Part shown: positions 24,976-46,979 of the stretch, piece by piece | Numbering within the stretch: the stretch's first letter is position 1 | Layout of the letters: every line of letters begins with the position of its first letter | From: Limnomonas spitsbergensis | Lineage: Eukaryota; Chlorophyta; Chlorophyceae; Chlamydomonadales | Assembly (NCBI GenBank): GCA_037349105.1 | Contig: JAYJMM010000036.1 | Span: 372,001 to 436,000, forward strand | Direction: 5' to 3' | Length of the DNA stretch: 64,000 nt | Notes under the pieces: model-generated | Told to the model about the DNA's origin: nothing | Seen by the model: only the letters and a program-made list of their open reading frames with translations | The model's database searches: none | Program-made: the position numbers and the translations under genes

Positions 24976-25413
24976 TGTAGTGGTCAGGTCCCTTAGGACA
25001 TGACAAAATACTTTGCTTTTCATTCAATCTAGCTCGTACTTAATCACCGTTCTAAGACGGTATTCCTGGCGTTATTATTATGAGTTACTCATGCTCTAAA
25101 GTAATTATGACGCTCTTATCCTCACACATCTAAGATCGTCTCCTCCAGACGTTTCCTGTGCGTAATCCTTCTCGAATCATGTGGTCAAGATAAGACCCAA
25201 TTTATCAGGTTACAGAGATGGAACACTCTATAAAACAAGGTTCACTTCCTGTCTGGACTACTTTTGAGTATCCGTTGAGCTTCATCGCTCTTCCAGGCCT
25301 ACAAGCGTCCAGTACGCACCGAGTCAAGTCCAAACCTGACAAACCTGTCCTTCCAGTCCAGTATATCTATAAGTAAGTTCGAGGTTGACTCTCACTCAGA
25401 GCTGACATCTACA
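24976..25413 (+). repeat. 5' LTR
   Basis: 438 bp, TGTAGTGGTC to CATCTACA. It carries a TATA-like box (TATAAAAC, starting 25,229) that probably drives the genomic transcript, and a strong 5' splice site GTAAGT at 25,373, about 145 bp downstream of that box. Confidence 0.95.
25229..25235 (+). promoter_or_regulatory. Probable LTR TATA box
   Basis: TATAAAA in the middle of the LTR, at the position expected for the U3 promoter; identical in the 3' LTR. Confidence 0.55.
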
Positions 25414-25424
25414 TTTGATTTCAG

Positions 25425-27465
25425 TGCCGTTTTTCGAGTCCTGGGGCCTTCGGGATCAACTTAACTCCCTGTCGTGTCACGCATTCATTACCCTGCTGCT
25501 TGCTTACGCCTCTGAATTATAGTGAGCCCTCGCTCAATCCTGTTAATCTGGCCGCCACTGTCAATTCTATTTCTTGCGTCTTGTTCATCAGTGAGCGGCT
25601 TAACATTCAACGCATCGCCTTGCGGCGATCTCGTGTCAGCTGAGCTGACCGCAAAGACGGCTCTCAAGCTAATCGACTTTGGAAAAGGCAAGATTACCCT
25701 TTCTCAGGCTGGCCTCATCCAGCCGCTCGACAAGCTGTTCATATCTGACCGTGAGTTTTCTCTTCTTGTCCTTCTTGTCAATAGCGGCCGAGTGGCTTGC
25801 AATCGCTGGTCTATCGTACCTACCTTTCGTAGACAGTGAAGATTGGCTTGGTCCTTTCGACATTATCGAGTTACCATACCAAGGAAAGAGTGTGATATTC
25901 GTGCCTTCTAGTCAAAAGCAGTCTCGCAAAAATCACAAGCTTGCTGCTGACATTCTGTTGGACATTATCGACCACATTTTCAAGCTGCCGCTTACGGGTC
26001 AGTGCGCTACTTCATCCACTACTTTCTGATACTTTCTGCTACATATCTGCTATACATTCGGAAATCGTCTTGCATCATGGCCCATTGGCCTGCTACGATT
26101 TCGGGTTGGTTGCATGGCCAACCAGCCATTGTCTTGCCATCAGCATACTCATTGCTGCCTCCTTCGTCAACTGGAAACCCTAATGGTCCTAGTTTCATTC
26201 ATCGCCATGTAAACCTAACACCTCAAGTTATGGTTAACCAGAGGTCTAGGTTCGGACCCCCACTTGGTGCCCTTCATTTTACCTCGCCTCTTGGTGCTAC
26301 CCCTTCTTCTCTAGGAGGATCTTCTGGCGCGCAGCCCATGGAGGGCATTACCTCCCCGGTGGTCACAACTCCTGCGGTGATGCCTCGCGTTACCATCGAG
26401 CCGTCTGGTTCCTCTCCGGCCTCTGCCGAGTCTGTCAAGTCCATGATCAACATGCTGCGTGAGTTGGGTGTTATTCCTCCTATGGGCTCCTTCCATGCCC
26501 CGTCCACCTCTCCCGCAGTTGAGGATCCTTGTGTACCGTCGCATGCACAACCTGATCGTGTTGTCCCTCTCCCTTCTCGACCCATCGTCAATTTCACAGG
26601 CTACAAGAAGCCTTCATACATGTGTTTCAGGTTTTTCCAGTCGTGCAAGGAGAGCTCAGCAGTGCTTCCTGTCTTTGCCAAGGAGATCCACTCGCACCTC
26701 ATGCGGGTTGGCATCCCCTTCGAGGAGGGTATGCCCTCTTACATCACCACCGCCGACCAGAAGGTGTGGGCGGTTGGTTTCTTCACATCCGTCGATTACC
26801 TGAGCTGCACCTTGGAGGAGCAGCTCCCTATGTTCGTTGACCGTATGCAGGCCCACCTCACTGGCCAGGTGCGTTCTGCTTCTGTTCTTGCTCTAGCAGA
26901 TCTCATGCACGGGGTTGTCACTCAGGGATCTGATCTTGTTCCTTAATATGCGGAAAAATTCTTCCAGCGCTCTCGTCTTCTAGTCAATGAGTCTCAGGCC
27001 AGTCTGTGCCAACACTATCTTGTAGGGCTCAATCCTGACATGCGTATTCGTTGCTGCCTTGATAAACAGAATCAGGAATGGAACTCATTGAATGCGCTTG
27101 CTCAATTTTATTTTGCTGAAGAAATCCGATTTCGTATCTGCACCCCTCCCTCCTCTATTCCTCCTGCCCCAAAGAGGGAGTGGCAAGACTTCGTGTCCAA
27201 GAAGAAGCCGTGGCCTCAGCAGGACAAGCGCCCCCGGCTCACCGGTTCTGGCACTGTGGCCGCTGCCACCATCACCCGGTCAGAGCTCAGCTCCGACATC
27301 AAGAAGTGCCCTATGTTCGGGATCAAGGCTAACCGGGCCTCAGCCCCCCTCACGGGTGACCAGAAGGAGTGCATGAAGCTATGGGGATTATGTTTCTTTT
27401 GCAAGGAGGGTCGCCACTCGGCTGAGGAGTGTCCCAAGAAAAAAACACCTAAGCCCTCTGTTTAG
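25425..27465 (+). pseudogene. gag: gag of the chromovirus, one nonsense codon, possibly spliced leader
   Basis: The main frame starts at ATG 26,077 and runs to TAG 27,463, but an in-frame TAA at 26,944 splits it (downstream the frame resumes at once with YAEKFFQRSRLL). The C-terminal part carries a CCHC zinc knuckle, CFFCKEGRHSAEEC (C-x2-C-x4-H-x4-C), which binds genomic RNA. Upstream, two open segments (25,516-25,750 and 25,795-25,997) read as protein (KLIDFGKGKITLSQAGLIQP; EWLAIAGLSYLPFVDSEDW) and can be joined in phase across a 44-nt GTGAGT...ATAG interval and then across 25,998-26,125 into the gag frame. No ATG precedes them, so this longer form is speculative. After the TAG the same frame stays open to 27,823 before pol takes over in another frame. 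Confidence 0.8.
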
Positions 27466-27833
27466 GAACTTATTCAGGAGTTACCTGGCCCGCCTCCTGT
27501 GATTCGGTGTGATGTGTGCAGTCATGCAATTGAACAGTTCAATCTGTTGTCCGGACTAATGGGGCAATCTTTTGTCACCGTTACTTGTTCAAATCGTCTT
27601 TGCACTTGTGCAATTCCTTATATCAGGACCTCTTCTGATTTTTCTGATTTGACCGGATCCCCCCTCGCAAACATCACCATTGCACAAAGCAAAGAAACTG
27701 TAAGAAATTTGCTTCGCAATCGGCCAACTCAATATTCATGCCTTCTCGTGTCTTCTAGAAATGTTTCTGGTTTGAGCTCTCTTCATGCCAGCTCCTTCAT
27801 TCTTTTCCATCTTCTACGCCACTAGCAGTAGCT

Positions 27834-30800
27834 ATGAATGTGTCATGCAAACCGTCTCCTATCTTGGTTTTTCGAGTGCCTCCCGATCTCCGAGGGTCGG
27901 GCAAGTGTCATGTTCTAGCTAAGGTCACCCTTGACCAAGATCAGCTCGACATGATATTTCCAGGCTTAATAAATTCAACTCCAGTCCGGTGTCTTTTCGA
28001 TACTGGCGCTTCTGCTTGCTTCATGGGAAGTCGCATGGCTAAGAAGTTAGGTCTAGTGATCCGACACTCAAGTCTTTCCACGGTGGCCACCGCAGCTGGG
28101 CAAGTGGTGCAGATTCTAGGAGCATTGACTACATCAATTAAGTTGGGCCCAACTGAAAACTCTAGTCTTCTTGTTACTGTTCACATCCTTCCTTCGTTCC
28201 TTGGCAATGTTGACCTCATCATCGGCCAGGATGTCATGAAGTCGAGCAATATCGTTCTGCACCTCGGACTTTCCCAGTGTATTTTACATTCTGGCACACC
28301 CCAAGAATGTACAATACTTCGAGAGCTCGCACCAAGTTTTAAACCTGTAACATTACCTCAGGGCAAAGCTTCCTCTGTCGATCCTAACCATCTCCCTGGT
28401 CTACTATCAGCTGCTATGGCGGTCCGCTACCTCAAGCGCCATCGGGATAAAGCTTTTGTCTTGTTAATCAAACCTCATCAAGTTTCAATCCCTGTTGTTC
28501 TAGCAGCCACTGTGGATACCCAACAGAGCGGTACAACCCCAGTGAATCTTGACCCCTCTGTCCCTCTTGGACCTCCAGATCCCTCCTCACCTCCCTCTGG
28601 AAAACTCAACCTCGATCATGTCCCTCCAGATATTCTTCACAACTTGCAAAATTTACTTGATGAATTTCCTGATATTTTCCACGAATCTCCGCAAGCGGGA
28701 GGTGCTGAGGTTCAGGATCTCACTCACACTATTGAACTCATTCCTGGATCAAAAATTCCTTTTCGTCGAAATTACCGTCTGTCACCTTTAGAGCTCCTTG
28801 AGCTCCGAACTCAGGTAACAGAATTCCTGAAGAAAGGTATCATTTCACCTTCAAATTCTCCCTTCGGAGCTCCAGTTTTATTCATCCCCAAGCCCAATGG
28901 AGGTCTTCGTTTCTGCCTTGATTATAGGGCACTCAATGAAATCACTGTCAAAATGCGGTATCAGTTACCCCGCATAGACGATCTGCTGGACGCCGCTCGG
29001 GGTGCCCAATATTTTAGCCTCTGTGATCTGGCAGGGGGCTATTATCAACTAAAAATTGCTGAAGAAGACATGCCTAAAACTGCTTTCAGCACTCCTTTCG
29101 GTCATTTCGAGTGGCGTTGCCTTCCAATGGGTCTAACCAATGCGCCTTCTTCCTTCATGCGCACTATGCAAAAAGTGTTTGAAAAATTCATAGGAGATTT
29201 CGTCCTCATCTATCTGGACGATATTCTCATCATGTCAAAAACTCCTGAAGAGCACATTCGCCACCTTCGAATAGTTTTTGAAAAACTTCGTGAGCATAAA
29301 TTTTGTGTTAAACTATCAAAATGCAAATTTTGCCAGGCTCAAGTTAAGTACTTAGGTCATATTCTCACTCGTGAGGGCGTCTGCCCTGATCCTACAAAAA
29401 CACAAACTGTCATTGATTGGGAATTTCCTACAACCGCCACTGGCATGCTCCAATTTTTGGGACTTTGCAATTATTTCCGGCGTTGGATCCCCAACTTCTC
29501 TCGTATCTCTGCTCCTTTGTATCATCTTACAAAGAAATCAGTCCTCTTTTCAAAGGGGGAGGAAGCGGAGATATGCTTTAATGAAATCAAGCTCGCGTTG
29601 GTATCTCCACCCACACTAGCATATCCAAATCCAGATCTTCCTTACGAACTCATCTCAGATGCTAGCATGGCAGGATGCGGAGCAGTCCTAGTTCAAGAAG
29701 GAAAACCTCTAGCTTATTTTTCTAACAGATTCACCTCCGCTGAATGAAACTATACTACGGGTGAACAGGAAATGTTAGGAATTATCAAGGCACTCAAAGA
29801 ATGGCGTTGCTATCTCGAAGGTTCTGTTGGCCTTACTCTCATCACCGATCACAATCCTCTCACTTTCTTTTCTGTGCAACCTACACTCTCTCGGAGACAA
29901 GCAAGGTGGGCAGAATTTCTCTCAAGGTTTCATTATATTCTCAAATATAAACCTGGTGCCTCAAATCCAGCTGATTCTTTATCAAGGTTATTTGCTCCCA
30001 TCGTAGCAACTCTTGCCGTCACAGTCAGTGAATTTAGTTCAGATCTTTTAGATCGAATTAAAGCTGAGTCTCTTCTTGATCCACACTTCAAGGATGAAAA
30101 GTCCACTCGGAAGTATGTTAAGGAAGGAAGCTACTGGACCTATCAAGGAAAAATTGTTGTTCCTTCCTCTCTACACCAAGAAATTATCTCTGAGCATCAT
30201 TCTACCCTCATTGCCGGCCATTTCAGTTGGGCTAGAACTCTAGATCTTATTTCTCGCCAGTTCTGGTGGCCAGATCTGCGCAACTCTGTGCAAACCTTCG
30301 TTACCGCTTGTCACTCCTGTCAAAGTAGCAAATCATCTACTAAGAGGCCATTTGGTCTTTTATCCCCATTACCAATTCCAGATTCTAGGTGGCATACTGT
30401 CACCATGGATTTCATTATGGACCTACCCAAATCAGCAAACGGCAATGATGCCATCTTGGTCCTCGTGGACAAGCTGACAAAGTATGTACATCTCGTTCCT
30501 ACAGTGACCACTTGTACTGCTGAAAATGTGGCTCGTCTCTTCCTTTCTCACATTTATCAGTACCATGGTGTTCCAAGGGTTTTAATCTCTGATCGAGATC
30601 CCCGCTTTACTTCAGCATTCTGGAAATCATTCTGTCAACGATTGGGTGCTGTTAAGCCTCGATACTCTACGGCGTTTCATCCCCAGACTGATGGTCAAAC
30701 TGAGCGCACAAATCGAGTTCTCGAAGAAGTCCTTCGTCATTTCATTGATGGAGAACACAGCAACTGGGAGGATCTTCTACCTTTTGCCTCATTTGCAGTG

Positions 30801-31448
30801 AATAATGCAAAATCTAGTTCTACTGGTGAAACCCCCCATTTCCTGAATTACGGAACTCATCCCGTTACCCCAATCACTCTAAGTCTTCCGGAAGGCAAGC
30901 TTCCTACTCTAGATGTGGTTTTCTCAGATCTAGAATTTACTCTTGTAAAAGTAAAGGAACTTCTCAAGTCTGCACAAGATCGTCAGAAAACTTATGCTGA
31001 TAGTCGATTTCGTGCTCCTCATACGTTTCAGGTCGGTGACAAAGTCATGTTATCTACCAAAAATATCAAGTTTAAGAAGGGCAAAAAGAAGTTCCATCCG
31101 AAATATCTTGGTCCTTTCAGGATCCTCGAGTTGTTAGGCAACAACAATGCCGCTCGTCTGGAATTACCTTCTAGTTACACTCGTATCCATCCCGTATTTC
31201 ATGTATCCCTCTTCAAGGTTTATCATGAGACCGGAACGTTCCAACCTCTGCCTCCGAACCCTGAAATCCAGGATGGGCTGCCCTACTATAAAGTTGAAAA
31301 AATCCTTGGTCATCAAGACAAACGTATCGGCAAGCGGAGGACTACCAGAGAATATCTTATCAAGTGGCTTGGATACGACAACACCCACAATTCATGGGAA
31401 CCTGAAGTAAATCTGAGTCCAGATCTCCTCCAAGAATATCACCACTAA
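27834..31448 (+). pseudogene. pol: pol polyprotein of the chromovirus, one nonsense codon
   Basis: One frame from ATG 27,834 to TAA 31,446, interrupted only by TGA at 29,745-29,747. Residues counted from the ATG: aspartic protease with DTGA at 56-59; reverse transcriptase with RFCLDYRALNE and the catalytic YLDD at 460-463; RNase H with LISDAS and [10 protein letters not shown] on either side of the stop; integrase with the HHCC zinc-binding region (HHSTLIAGH, then CHSC), DDE-type core ([30 protein letters not shown]) and a terminal chromodomain ([10 protein letters not shown] ... YLIKWLGYD ... SWEP). The chromodomain is expected to guide integration to methylated-histone chromatin. The pol frame differs from the gag frame and opens at 27,759, so expression would need frameshifting, reinitiation or a separate message. 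Confidence 0.93.
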
Positions 31449-31506
31449 TCATCTGTGCAATTGTACCTTCTCCTCATTACCATTTCGATTAATCAGTGGT
31501 CTTATT

Positions 31507-31519
31507 GCAGGGGGAGGTA
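31507..31519 (+). promoter_or_regulatory. Polypurine tract
   Basis: GCAGGGGGAGGTA lies directly before the 3' LTR (which begins at 31,520), the expected plus-strand primer of reverse transcription. Confidence 0.75.
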
Positions 31520-31957
31520 TGTAGTGGTCAGGTCCCTTAGGACATGACAAAATACTATGCTTTTCATTCAATCTAGCTCGTACTTAATCACCGTTCTAAG
31601 ACGGTATTCCTGGCGTTATTATTATGAGTTACTCATGCTGTAAAGTAATTATGACGCTCTTATCCTCACACATCTAAGATCGTCTCCTCCAGACGTTTCC
31701 TGTGCGTAATCCTTCTCGAATCATGTGGTCAAGATAAGACCCAATTTATCAGGTTACAGAGATGGAACACTCTATAAAACAAGGTTCACTTCCTGTCTGG
31801 ACTACTTTTGAGTATCCGTTGAGCTTCATCGCTCTTCCAGGCCTACAAGCGTCCAGTACGCACCGAGTCAAGTCCGAACCTGACAAACCTGTCCTTCCAG
31901 TCCAGTATATCTATAAGTAAGTTCGAGGTTGACTCTCACTCAGAGCTGACATCTACA
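31520..31957 (+). repeat. 3' LTR
   Basis: 438 bp, same length and ends as the 5' LTR, three mismatches seen on reading. It repeats the TATA-like box and the GTAAGT splice donor, which here would point into host sequence. Confidence 0.95.
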
Positions 31958-32739
31958 CATGCACAGAAATGCAGGCGTTCATTTTGGGGATGTACAGTGC
32001 CACGCTGTCGTCTATTGTTTTGTCTGGAACAGAGCTAGCTTGGCCCTGCCTGCTTGTGGAAGGGGGTCCAAAAGAATACGAAGAACACGTTTTGGCAGGC
32101 CTATTCTTGCACTGTTCTTCCGCCAATGGAAACACAAATCGTTCTATTGCCGGCTGTTGCCTCGCTATTCCTCCAATGGAAGCAGACTACTGTTATGTTT
32201 TGTATTATTTCTTTACGACGTCACTGAGAAATGTTATGCACAAAAGATCTTCACCGAGAGAAGGGAATTATGTACGAAGGGCCTCATAATTTTATGCTGG
32301 ACAGGTGGTCGTGAGAAATATAGAGCAAGGAAGAAATAACCCATACAACTTAGTTCGAAGAAATGAAAGTAAGGCACTGGCAAATGTACATCACAGCATG
32401 CTACCGAGGGGTTATGTTACCACAATAGTCTGTATATGTCGAAGAATGACCGAGTCATGACTATTGTCATAGAGGGCCGTGACGGATGTTTATTCTCTTT
32501 TCATGGAGGGCTGTGGCAGGTGATGAGGCGCTTATGATGATCGTGACGGTGCAAAATCTCACAAATACCGAAGTCTATTCTGTCCTTCTGTTCTTGACCT
32601 CCGAGTCGGAGGCACCAACCAAGTGTCAACCTAGCAAGAATTAAGGTCTGACTAGGTTTTTGAGGGGGGGGGCAGGTAATGTTAACAAAAAAAATCATGG
32701 GGGTTTAAGTTATAGATTGCCTTTCTCCTCGGCTCCACA

Positions 32740-32975
32740 TTTTTGTACTACCACCTTGAACTTGATTTTAATTCCAATCTACAACAATTCTGAATTTTTC
32801 ACAAGTCCACACAACGTGCACAACATGTACAACTTCTGCGCGCTGCTAGATTGACCATCTCTACACCTACCTTGGACCTTGATGCCACTCCAATAAGGCA
32901 ACAAATACCACCACACCCGGCCCCACCCCCTCGCTTCTCTTCGCCACCGCCCCCTGAAGCCGCCCCCCTTTCTTC
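32740..32975 (+). repeat. Dispersed repeat, copy 2
   Basis: Counterpart of 12,060-12,290: CAAGTCCACACAACGTGCAC, CTCTACACCTACCTTGGACC and a CTTCGCCACC-rich end are shared. No terminal repeats recognised. Confidence 0.5.
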
Positions 32976-33191
32976 AATGTGACAACAGACACACGCCCAT
33001 TATGCAAGAATTGAAGAGGCAGTATGTGTTGTGCATCCGAGGGATTCATAAAGTCCTATGCTGGTAGATTAAAATTGACACGGCTTCCGTGTCCACCCGC
33101 TTTATTCCACATGGGCAGGCAAACTCCTTCTCCGGTCCTCCCTCAAACCTCAATGTGCTATTGTAACTTGACATATCGCAAACACACTGTT

Positions 33192-33238
33192 TAGGGGCCA
33201 TGCGGCCAAGCCTTTCCAGCAAGGCCTAAAGGTGTTTT
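33192..33238 (+). repeat. Decayed LINE-tail repeat
   Basis: Reads GGGGCCATGCGGCCAAGCC, TTTCCAGCAAGGCCTAAAGG, a diverged tail lacking the terminal CGTCATTGAC. Confidence 0.45.
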
Positions 33239-35910
33239 GCGGCAAACATTTCAGTACTACACCACCCAATACCTCAGCATATACCACCCGGTCAGGGTCC
33301 GCCACACATCACGACAGTGTCATTCGGATGGCTCCCAAAGGAGCCCTTCAAGATTAGTGATCGCTTTGCCCTTGCATTTGATGGGGCCGCTGACTGGTGA
33401 AGTACGCTTACATGTTTGATTGTCGGTACCACTGACTGCTTTCATTTAAGTTAAATTTGAATTTTGTTTCATTACCGGTAGCATTAGCACTTTAGCAGCC
33501 AAGAGTCTTTCAATCTTACTGAGGGGTTTCAGAATGGACAGAATTTGAAAGGCATTTCTTGTAAAACGGATGAATGACTACAAAAAATTCCAGGTACAAA
33601 ATAAAAAATATGCATTGAAACGGATCAGGTGAATGACTTCAATTTGAGACCTTCAGGGGAAAAGAACCCAGTTTAAAACGGGAATAGACTGACTAGCGGT
33701 GTGACGAGTGATATTTTTAGTACCGGGTATGACGCGTACCGATATACGGCATCGAAATATACCGAAAGCACCGAATACAAGCGAAAACAGCTGAGAATCG
33801 AGATTTTGCTCGCCTGCGGCGCTGCTTCCAAACAGTTCATTAACCACCAATTAACAGCGGATATCACTAAAAATTCACTGGGTACCGTATGACCCAATGA
33901 CTTTGCCCTGGAATTTCTACATCTGTCATCACATGCTGCATATTATATGCCTGTTGAGTACTGGTATGGACTCATGCACCACTCCTTGTATATGTCAAAC
34001 GCTGCTTAGCAGGGACACTGGACGTCCATACCGTGCCCAGAATTTCCCCACCCCTAGCTCGGAAGCCAACTTGGCTTCTGAGAAGGCGCATCGAACTTTT
34101 ATGCAAACACTGCATGTCCTTACACACACTACCCGTATTGTGAGGTCGAATTAAGTGTTTGGGTAGTGTTATAGTCAGGTGACCCGAGTTGCATGCCGAT
34201 TTCGACCCCGGTCATTGCACGCTATTTGGGCAAAGGCTTATTCTTTCAATTTTATAAAACCTTCCCCCCTCTCTATCTCCCCAATTATTCCATTAGCCCG
34301 ATCTCGCGATTCTCGCCAAGGCCGTGTCACAGCCCATGACTGTTGCACTTGGATGTTGCAACTTGCAACCAGAACTCACAATGCATCATGTTGATAATCG
34401 TATCCTAGTTCAGAGCCCAATCCGTTACCCAGAATGGCATTGATCGGGTGGCCTAAAGAAGCCAGAGAGGTGGGTGCAGATCATGGTGAAGTACCACATT
34501 TATCTACTCCTGAGCCGTCAACTTATAATTTTATGGCTCTCATTTAAATGCGACTTACAAGAGCATCTGTGTGCCTAAAGCCCCAAACAGGCAGGCTGCA
34601 ACAGAACTGCGCTGCTGGGTGGCCTTTTTCAATTGGCATGTGGTATGCAGCTCAAGCATACATCGTGGAACGCAGTAATCCTGTTTGCGGTAACTTCGAG
34701 TGCATGTGATAGCCTTCACTCCCTGCTGCAGCCGTAGGCAGTAGAACGGGCACACATGCTGTGAAAAGATTATACCAGCATATTGGTATTGGTATGACTT
34801 CATGTACCGGTAGGGAACAGATTCTTCACCAATTAACCAACGGTCTCCTAGTGCTCTGACTGCCAGACATGAGCTATATACGAACATATTAAGATCTTTG
34901 TTCTCGGCTCATGTCTAGTTGTCTACTGCTCAGATCACGACAGCACGTGATAGATTCAGCTGGCACTACAAGCACCTTCTGAAAATGAGAAGCAGAGCTG
35001 TACGGCGTGTCAAGGAAAAGCTGATACCTAAAACATGAAAGCTGACACTCGGGAGGAGGCAATAGCACTACTTCTGGGCTGGGCTGGTAAGCTGTTTATG
35101 CCTAACGGATTGCTGGCGGTGAGATGATAAGCTGTGTTTGCACCCTAGATGGCAGACGATCCCCCAAGACTCGACAATTATGATTGACAGCTTCACATAA
35201 GAACATGCCCTAGCCCGCGGCAGCATTGGTCAGGGCCAGCCTCCACTTCGTCCAGTGTTTCAAGGAGCAGCCTGGTTCGGCCACACGCTATTTGGGGGCC
35301 TGACATGAACCCTGCAGGCATTGAGACGTTGGATATCAGGGTTCAGGAAGTGTGAACAACCTATCAATTTTATTATGCACTAGGTATTGGTATGGTTTAT
35401 GTCAGTCTGCCCTCAGGTACATGGTCTAGGATTTCAGTAAAAGGTAAGACACGAAAGCGTGGGGATGGGCACTGGCACATAAAAATGCTGGTCTGTGGCA
35501 AAACGAATACTTAAGCTAAATAGACAGTGCATCATGGCAATGCATGGAGACTTCTAGAGTCCTTGTTTACTCGCGAATTGCACTGGCAATACTGGTTGGG
35601 TACTCAGGCCGGGTACTCAGGCCAAGGTAGTAAGGTCATGAAGGTGTTTAGGCAGGAAAGCGTCAATCTGCTAATAAGAACGTGGAATGCAGGGTGCATC
35701 AGCGCAGCCTCAGAATGGCAGCACACAGGTTTGCTACACGAGGGCTAGGCATCCATGATATATGTGTGCTGCAGTCCCGCAGCACTGAAGCAGACCCCCG
35801 CTTCAGTCCCGAGGTAAATGTCTTGTACTCATGTTGATCGCATACCGTACCTACCGCAGTGACGCAATCGGTGACTCGGTGTCAACGTATCTTTATCTGT
35901 GTGGCCTCAC

Positions 35911-36578
35911 CTTGGCAGATGCAGCGGCTTCTTTCATTTCTTCTTTCATTTCGGCTACTTCCTCCTTCAGCAACTTTACTTCGTCCGATAGCTCATCCCT
36001 GGCCTGGATGAGGGAGGGCATGCAAGAGCACGCATGCCTTCATAAGCTGTCATCGTCACACAGGTCAAGCTGGGATCACCAGTGAATTTAGATAATTGGA
36101 CCATACTTCAGCAAATTATGGTCATTCTCAGCGTTCCTGAAGCCAAGGTCCAGGGCACACACATGGGACGGGCACCATGCAAGCGTCACCCGCCCCGTTC
36201 GAGCGGCAAGCAACAAACGCCGGATCAATCACTCTATATTGTTGTTAATTTCGAATTCAATTGGTAAATGCATGCAATGTACCCCATTCAAGATGCAGTC
36301 GACTTGCTTTGGAAAGCTGGTCAGGGCGACCAACAGGTAAGCGGTTGTGGCGGGCGAGATGTGACGTTGTCGTAATTTCTCACCGTGGTCATTTCGGACA
36401 GTTGTGAAAAGCACTCGTCCATCATCACAACGCAGTCATCACCCCGGCTTGCAAATATGCCTCGCGCACCATCCGACAGCCCCTCTCCTGACAATTCGAC
36501 ATGGGCATACCCTGTTGCACCAGTGCAAGCTAGTATAATAAATGCGGCGATGCACGCCAGTTTATTGGCGGTCCTCAT
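35911..36578 (-). CDS. Candidate secreted coiled-coil protein (partial gene model)
   Basis: The first exon starts at ATG 36,578 and encodes a clear signal peptide (MRTANKLACIAAFIILACTG, then ATGYAHVE) and a short domain with two cysteines (GDDCVVMMDECFSQLSEMTT), ending at a GTGAGA donor near 36,387. An acceptor at 36,317 (ACCAG) opens a second plausible exon. A third exon, 35,998-35,911, encodes a charged heptad-like helix (DELSDEVKLLKEEVAEMKEE, then MKEAAASAK) and ends in phase at a GTGAGG donor. The phase between exons 2 and 3 does not fit without another exon, and the 3' end is unknown. I do not recognise the family. The start lies 165 bp from the PRP4 kinase ATG on the other strand, so the two genes probably share a divergent promoter. 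Confidence 0.45.
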
Positions 36579-36743
36579 AATGGCGTTGCTGTATCAAGAC
36601 CAGAGATGTATCAAGACAGAGCCACTCCTCCCCTAATGATGATTTTTCATGGTTTAGCGACAGGGTTTTGTGCATGGACAAACACCATGTTTCTCCTCCG
36701 CGTTTCACCAGGTCCCATTTCTTCATTTACTGCAGTGCTTACC
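36579..36743. promoter_or_regulatory. Divergent intergenic region of 165 bp
   Basis: Lies between the minus-strand signal-peptide ATG (36,578) and the PRP4 kinase ATG (36,744). If both gene models are right it must hold both promoters and 5'UTRs. No TATA box was recognised. Confidence 0.45.
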
Positions 36744-46548
<9,805 letters not shown>

Positions 46549-46694
46549 GGAACATCTTGAAGCCTTCATGAGTGAAGGCAGCAGGGGGCGTGCACAGATG
46601 GCACCAGCATGGCTAGTCGGCGCTGGAACTGCAGTGCTCCTGGAAGTGAAGACAACTGGCCCGGGCAAAGTTTGAAGTGCGACGGACCCCTTTG

Positions 46695-46789
46695 GTGCCT
46701 GCCAAGAGTCAGTGACATGAACCCTCTGGGCCATGCTGAAAAGGCGTGGCCGCTTGGGTGCCCAACTGTCTGGTCAAGTGCCTGCCAAG
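46695..46789 (-). mobile_element. Micro-retroposon (71 bp) downstream of PRP4
   Basis: Body 46,707-46,777, minus strand, running from TTGACCAGACAGTTGGGC to TCATGTCACTGACT. It is flanked by perfect 12-bp direct repeats GTGCCTGCCAAG (46,695-46,706 and 46,778-46,789). It extends the same tail family as the copy in PRP4 intron 8 and shows its probable full 5' end (GACCAGACAG). Confidence 0.85.
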
Positions 46790-46979
46790 TGCCAATGGAC
46801 TGTATGGCAGCCTAGGTAGTCATGGGTCAACCAACTACGACATGACTGGATGGGTGTGGGGGGGCGCATGCGCAGACCAGCGACACATACCAGTATATCA
46901 GTATATGAAAAGTGCACAAAGGCACCAATTTGTCGGTGAGACCGCAGTGGCTTGTTTGTCTCCAGTTGTCAAAAGTCAG

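Larger units (their letters stand above)
24971..31962 (+). mobile_element. Nearly intact Ty3/gypsy chromovirus
   Basis: The element spans 24,976-31,957 (6,982 bp) and is flanked by the 5-bp target duplication CATGC (24,971-24,975 and 31,958-31,962). Its order is LTR, gag with CCHC knuckle, then pol with protease, reverse transcriptase, RNase H, integrase and a C-terminal chromodomain, the order that defines Ty3/gypsy chromoviruses. The LTRs begin TGTAG and end CTACA. They differ at only three positions by eye out of 438 (near 25,011, 25,097 and 25,331), which points to a recent insertion. Two in-frame stops (TAA 26,944 and TGA 29,745) are the main damage. Codon use is AT-richer than the host genes around it. 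No canonical tRNA-complementary TGG primer site follows the 5' LTR. Confidence 0.95.
31963..35910. other. Long stretch with no supported gene
   Basis: No convincing exons or RNA genes. It contains copy 2 of a dispersed repeat (32,740-32,975), a decayed LINE tail (33,192-33,238) and TACCGGTA octamers at 33,473 and 34,805. Parts near 35.2-35.9 kb may be introns or 3'UTR of the minus-strand gene that starts at 36,578. Confidence 0.35.

Noticed and set aside
25414..25440. A canonical tRNA primer-binding site after the 5' LTR
   Set aside because: No TGG-starting complement to a tRNA 3' end is visible; only the weak TTGATTTCAGTGCC is present.
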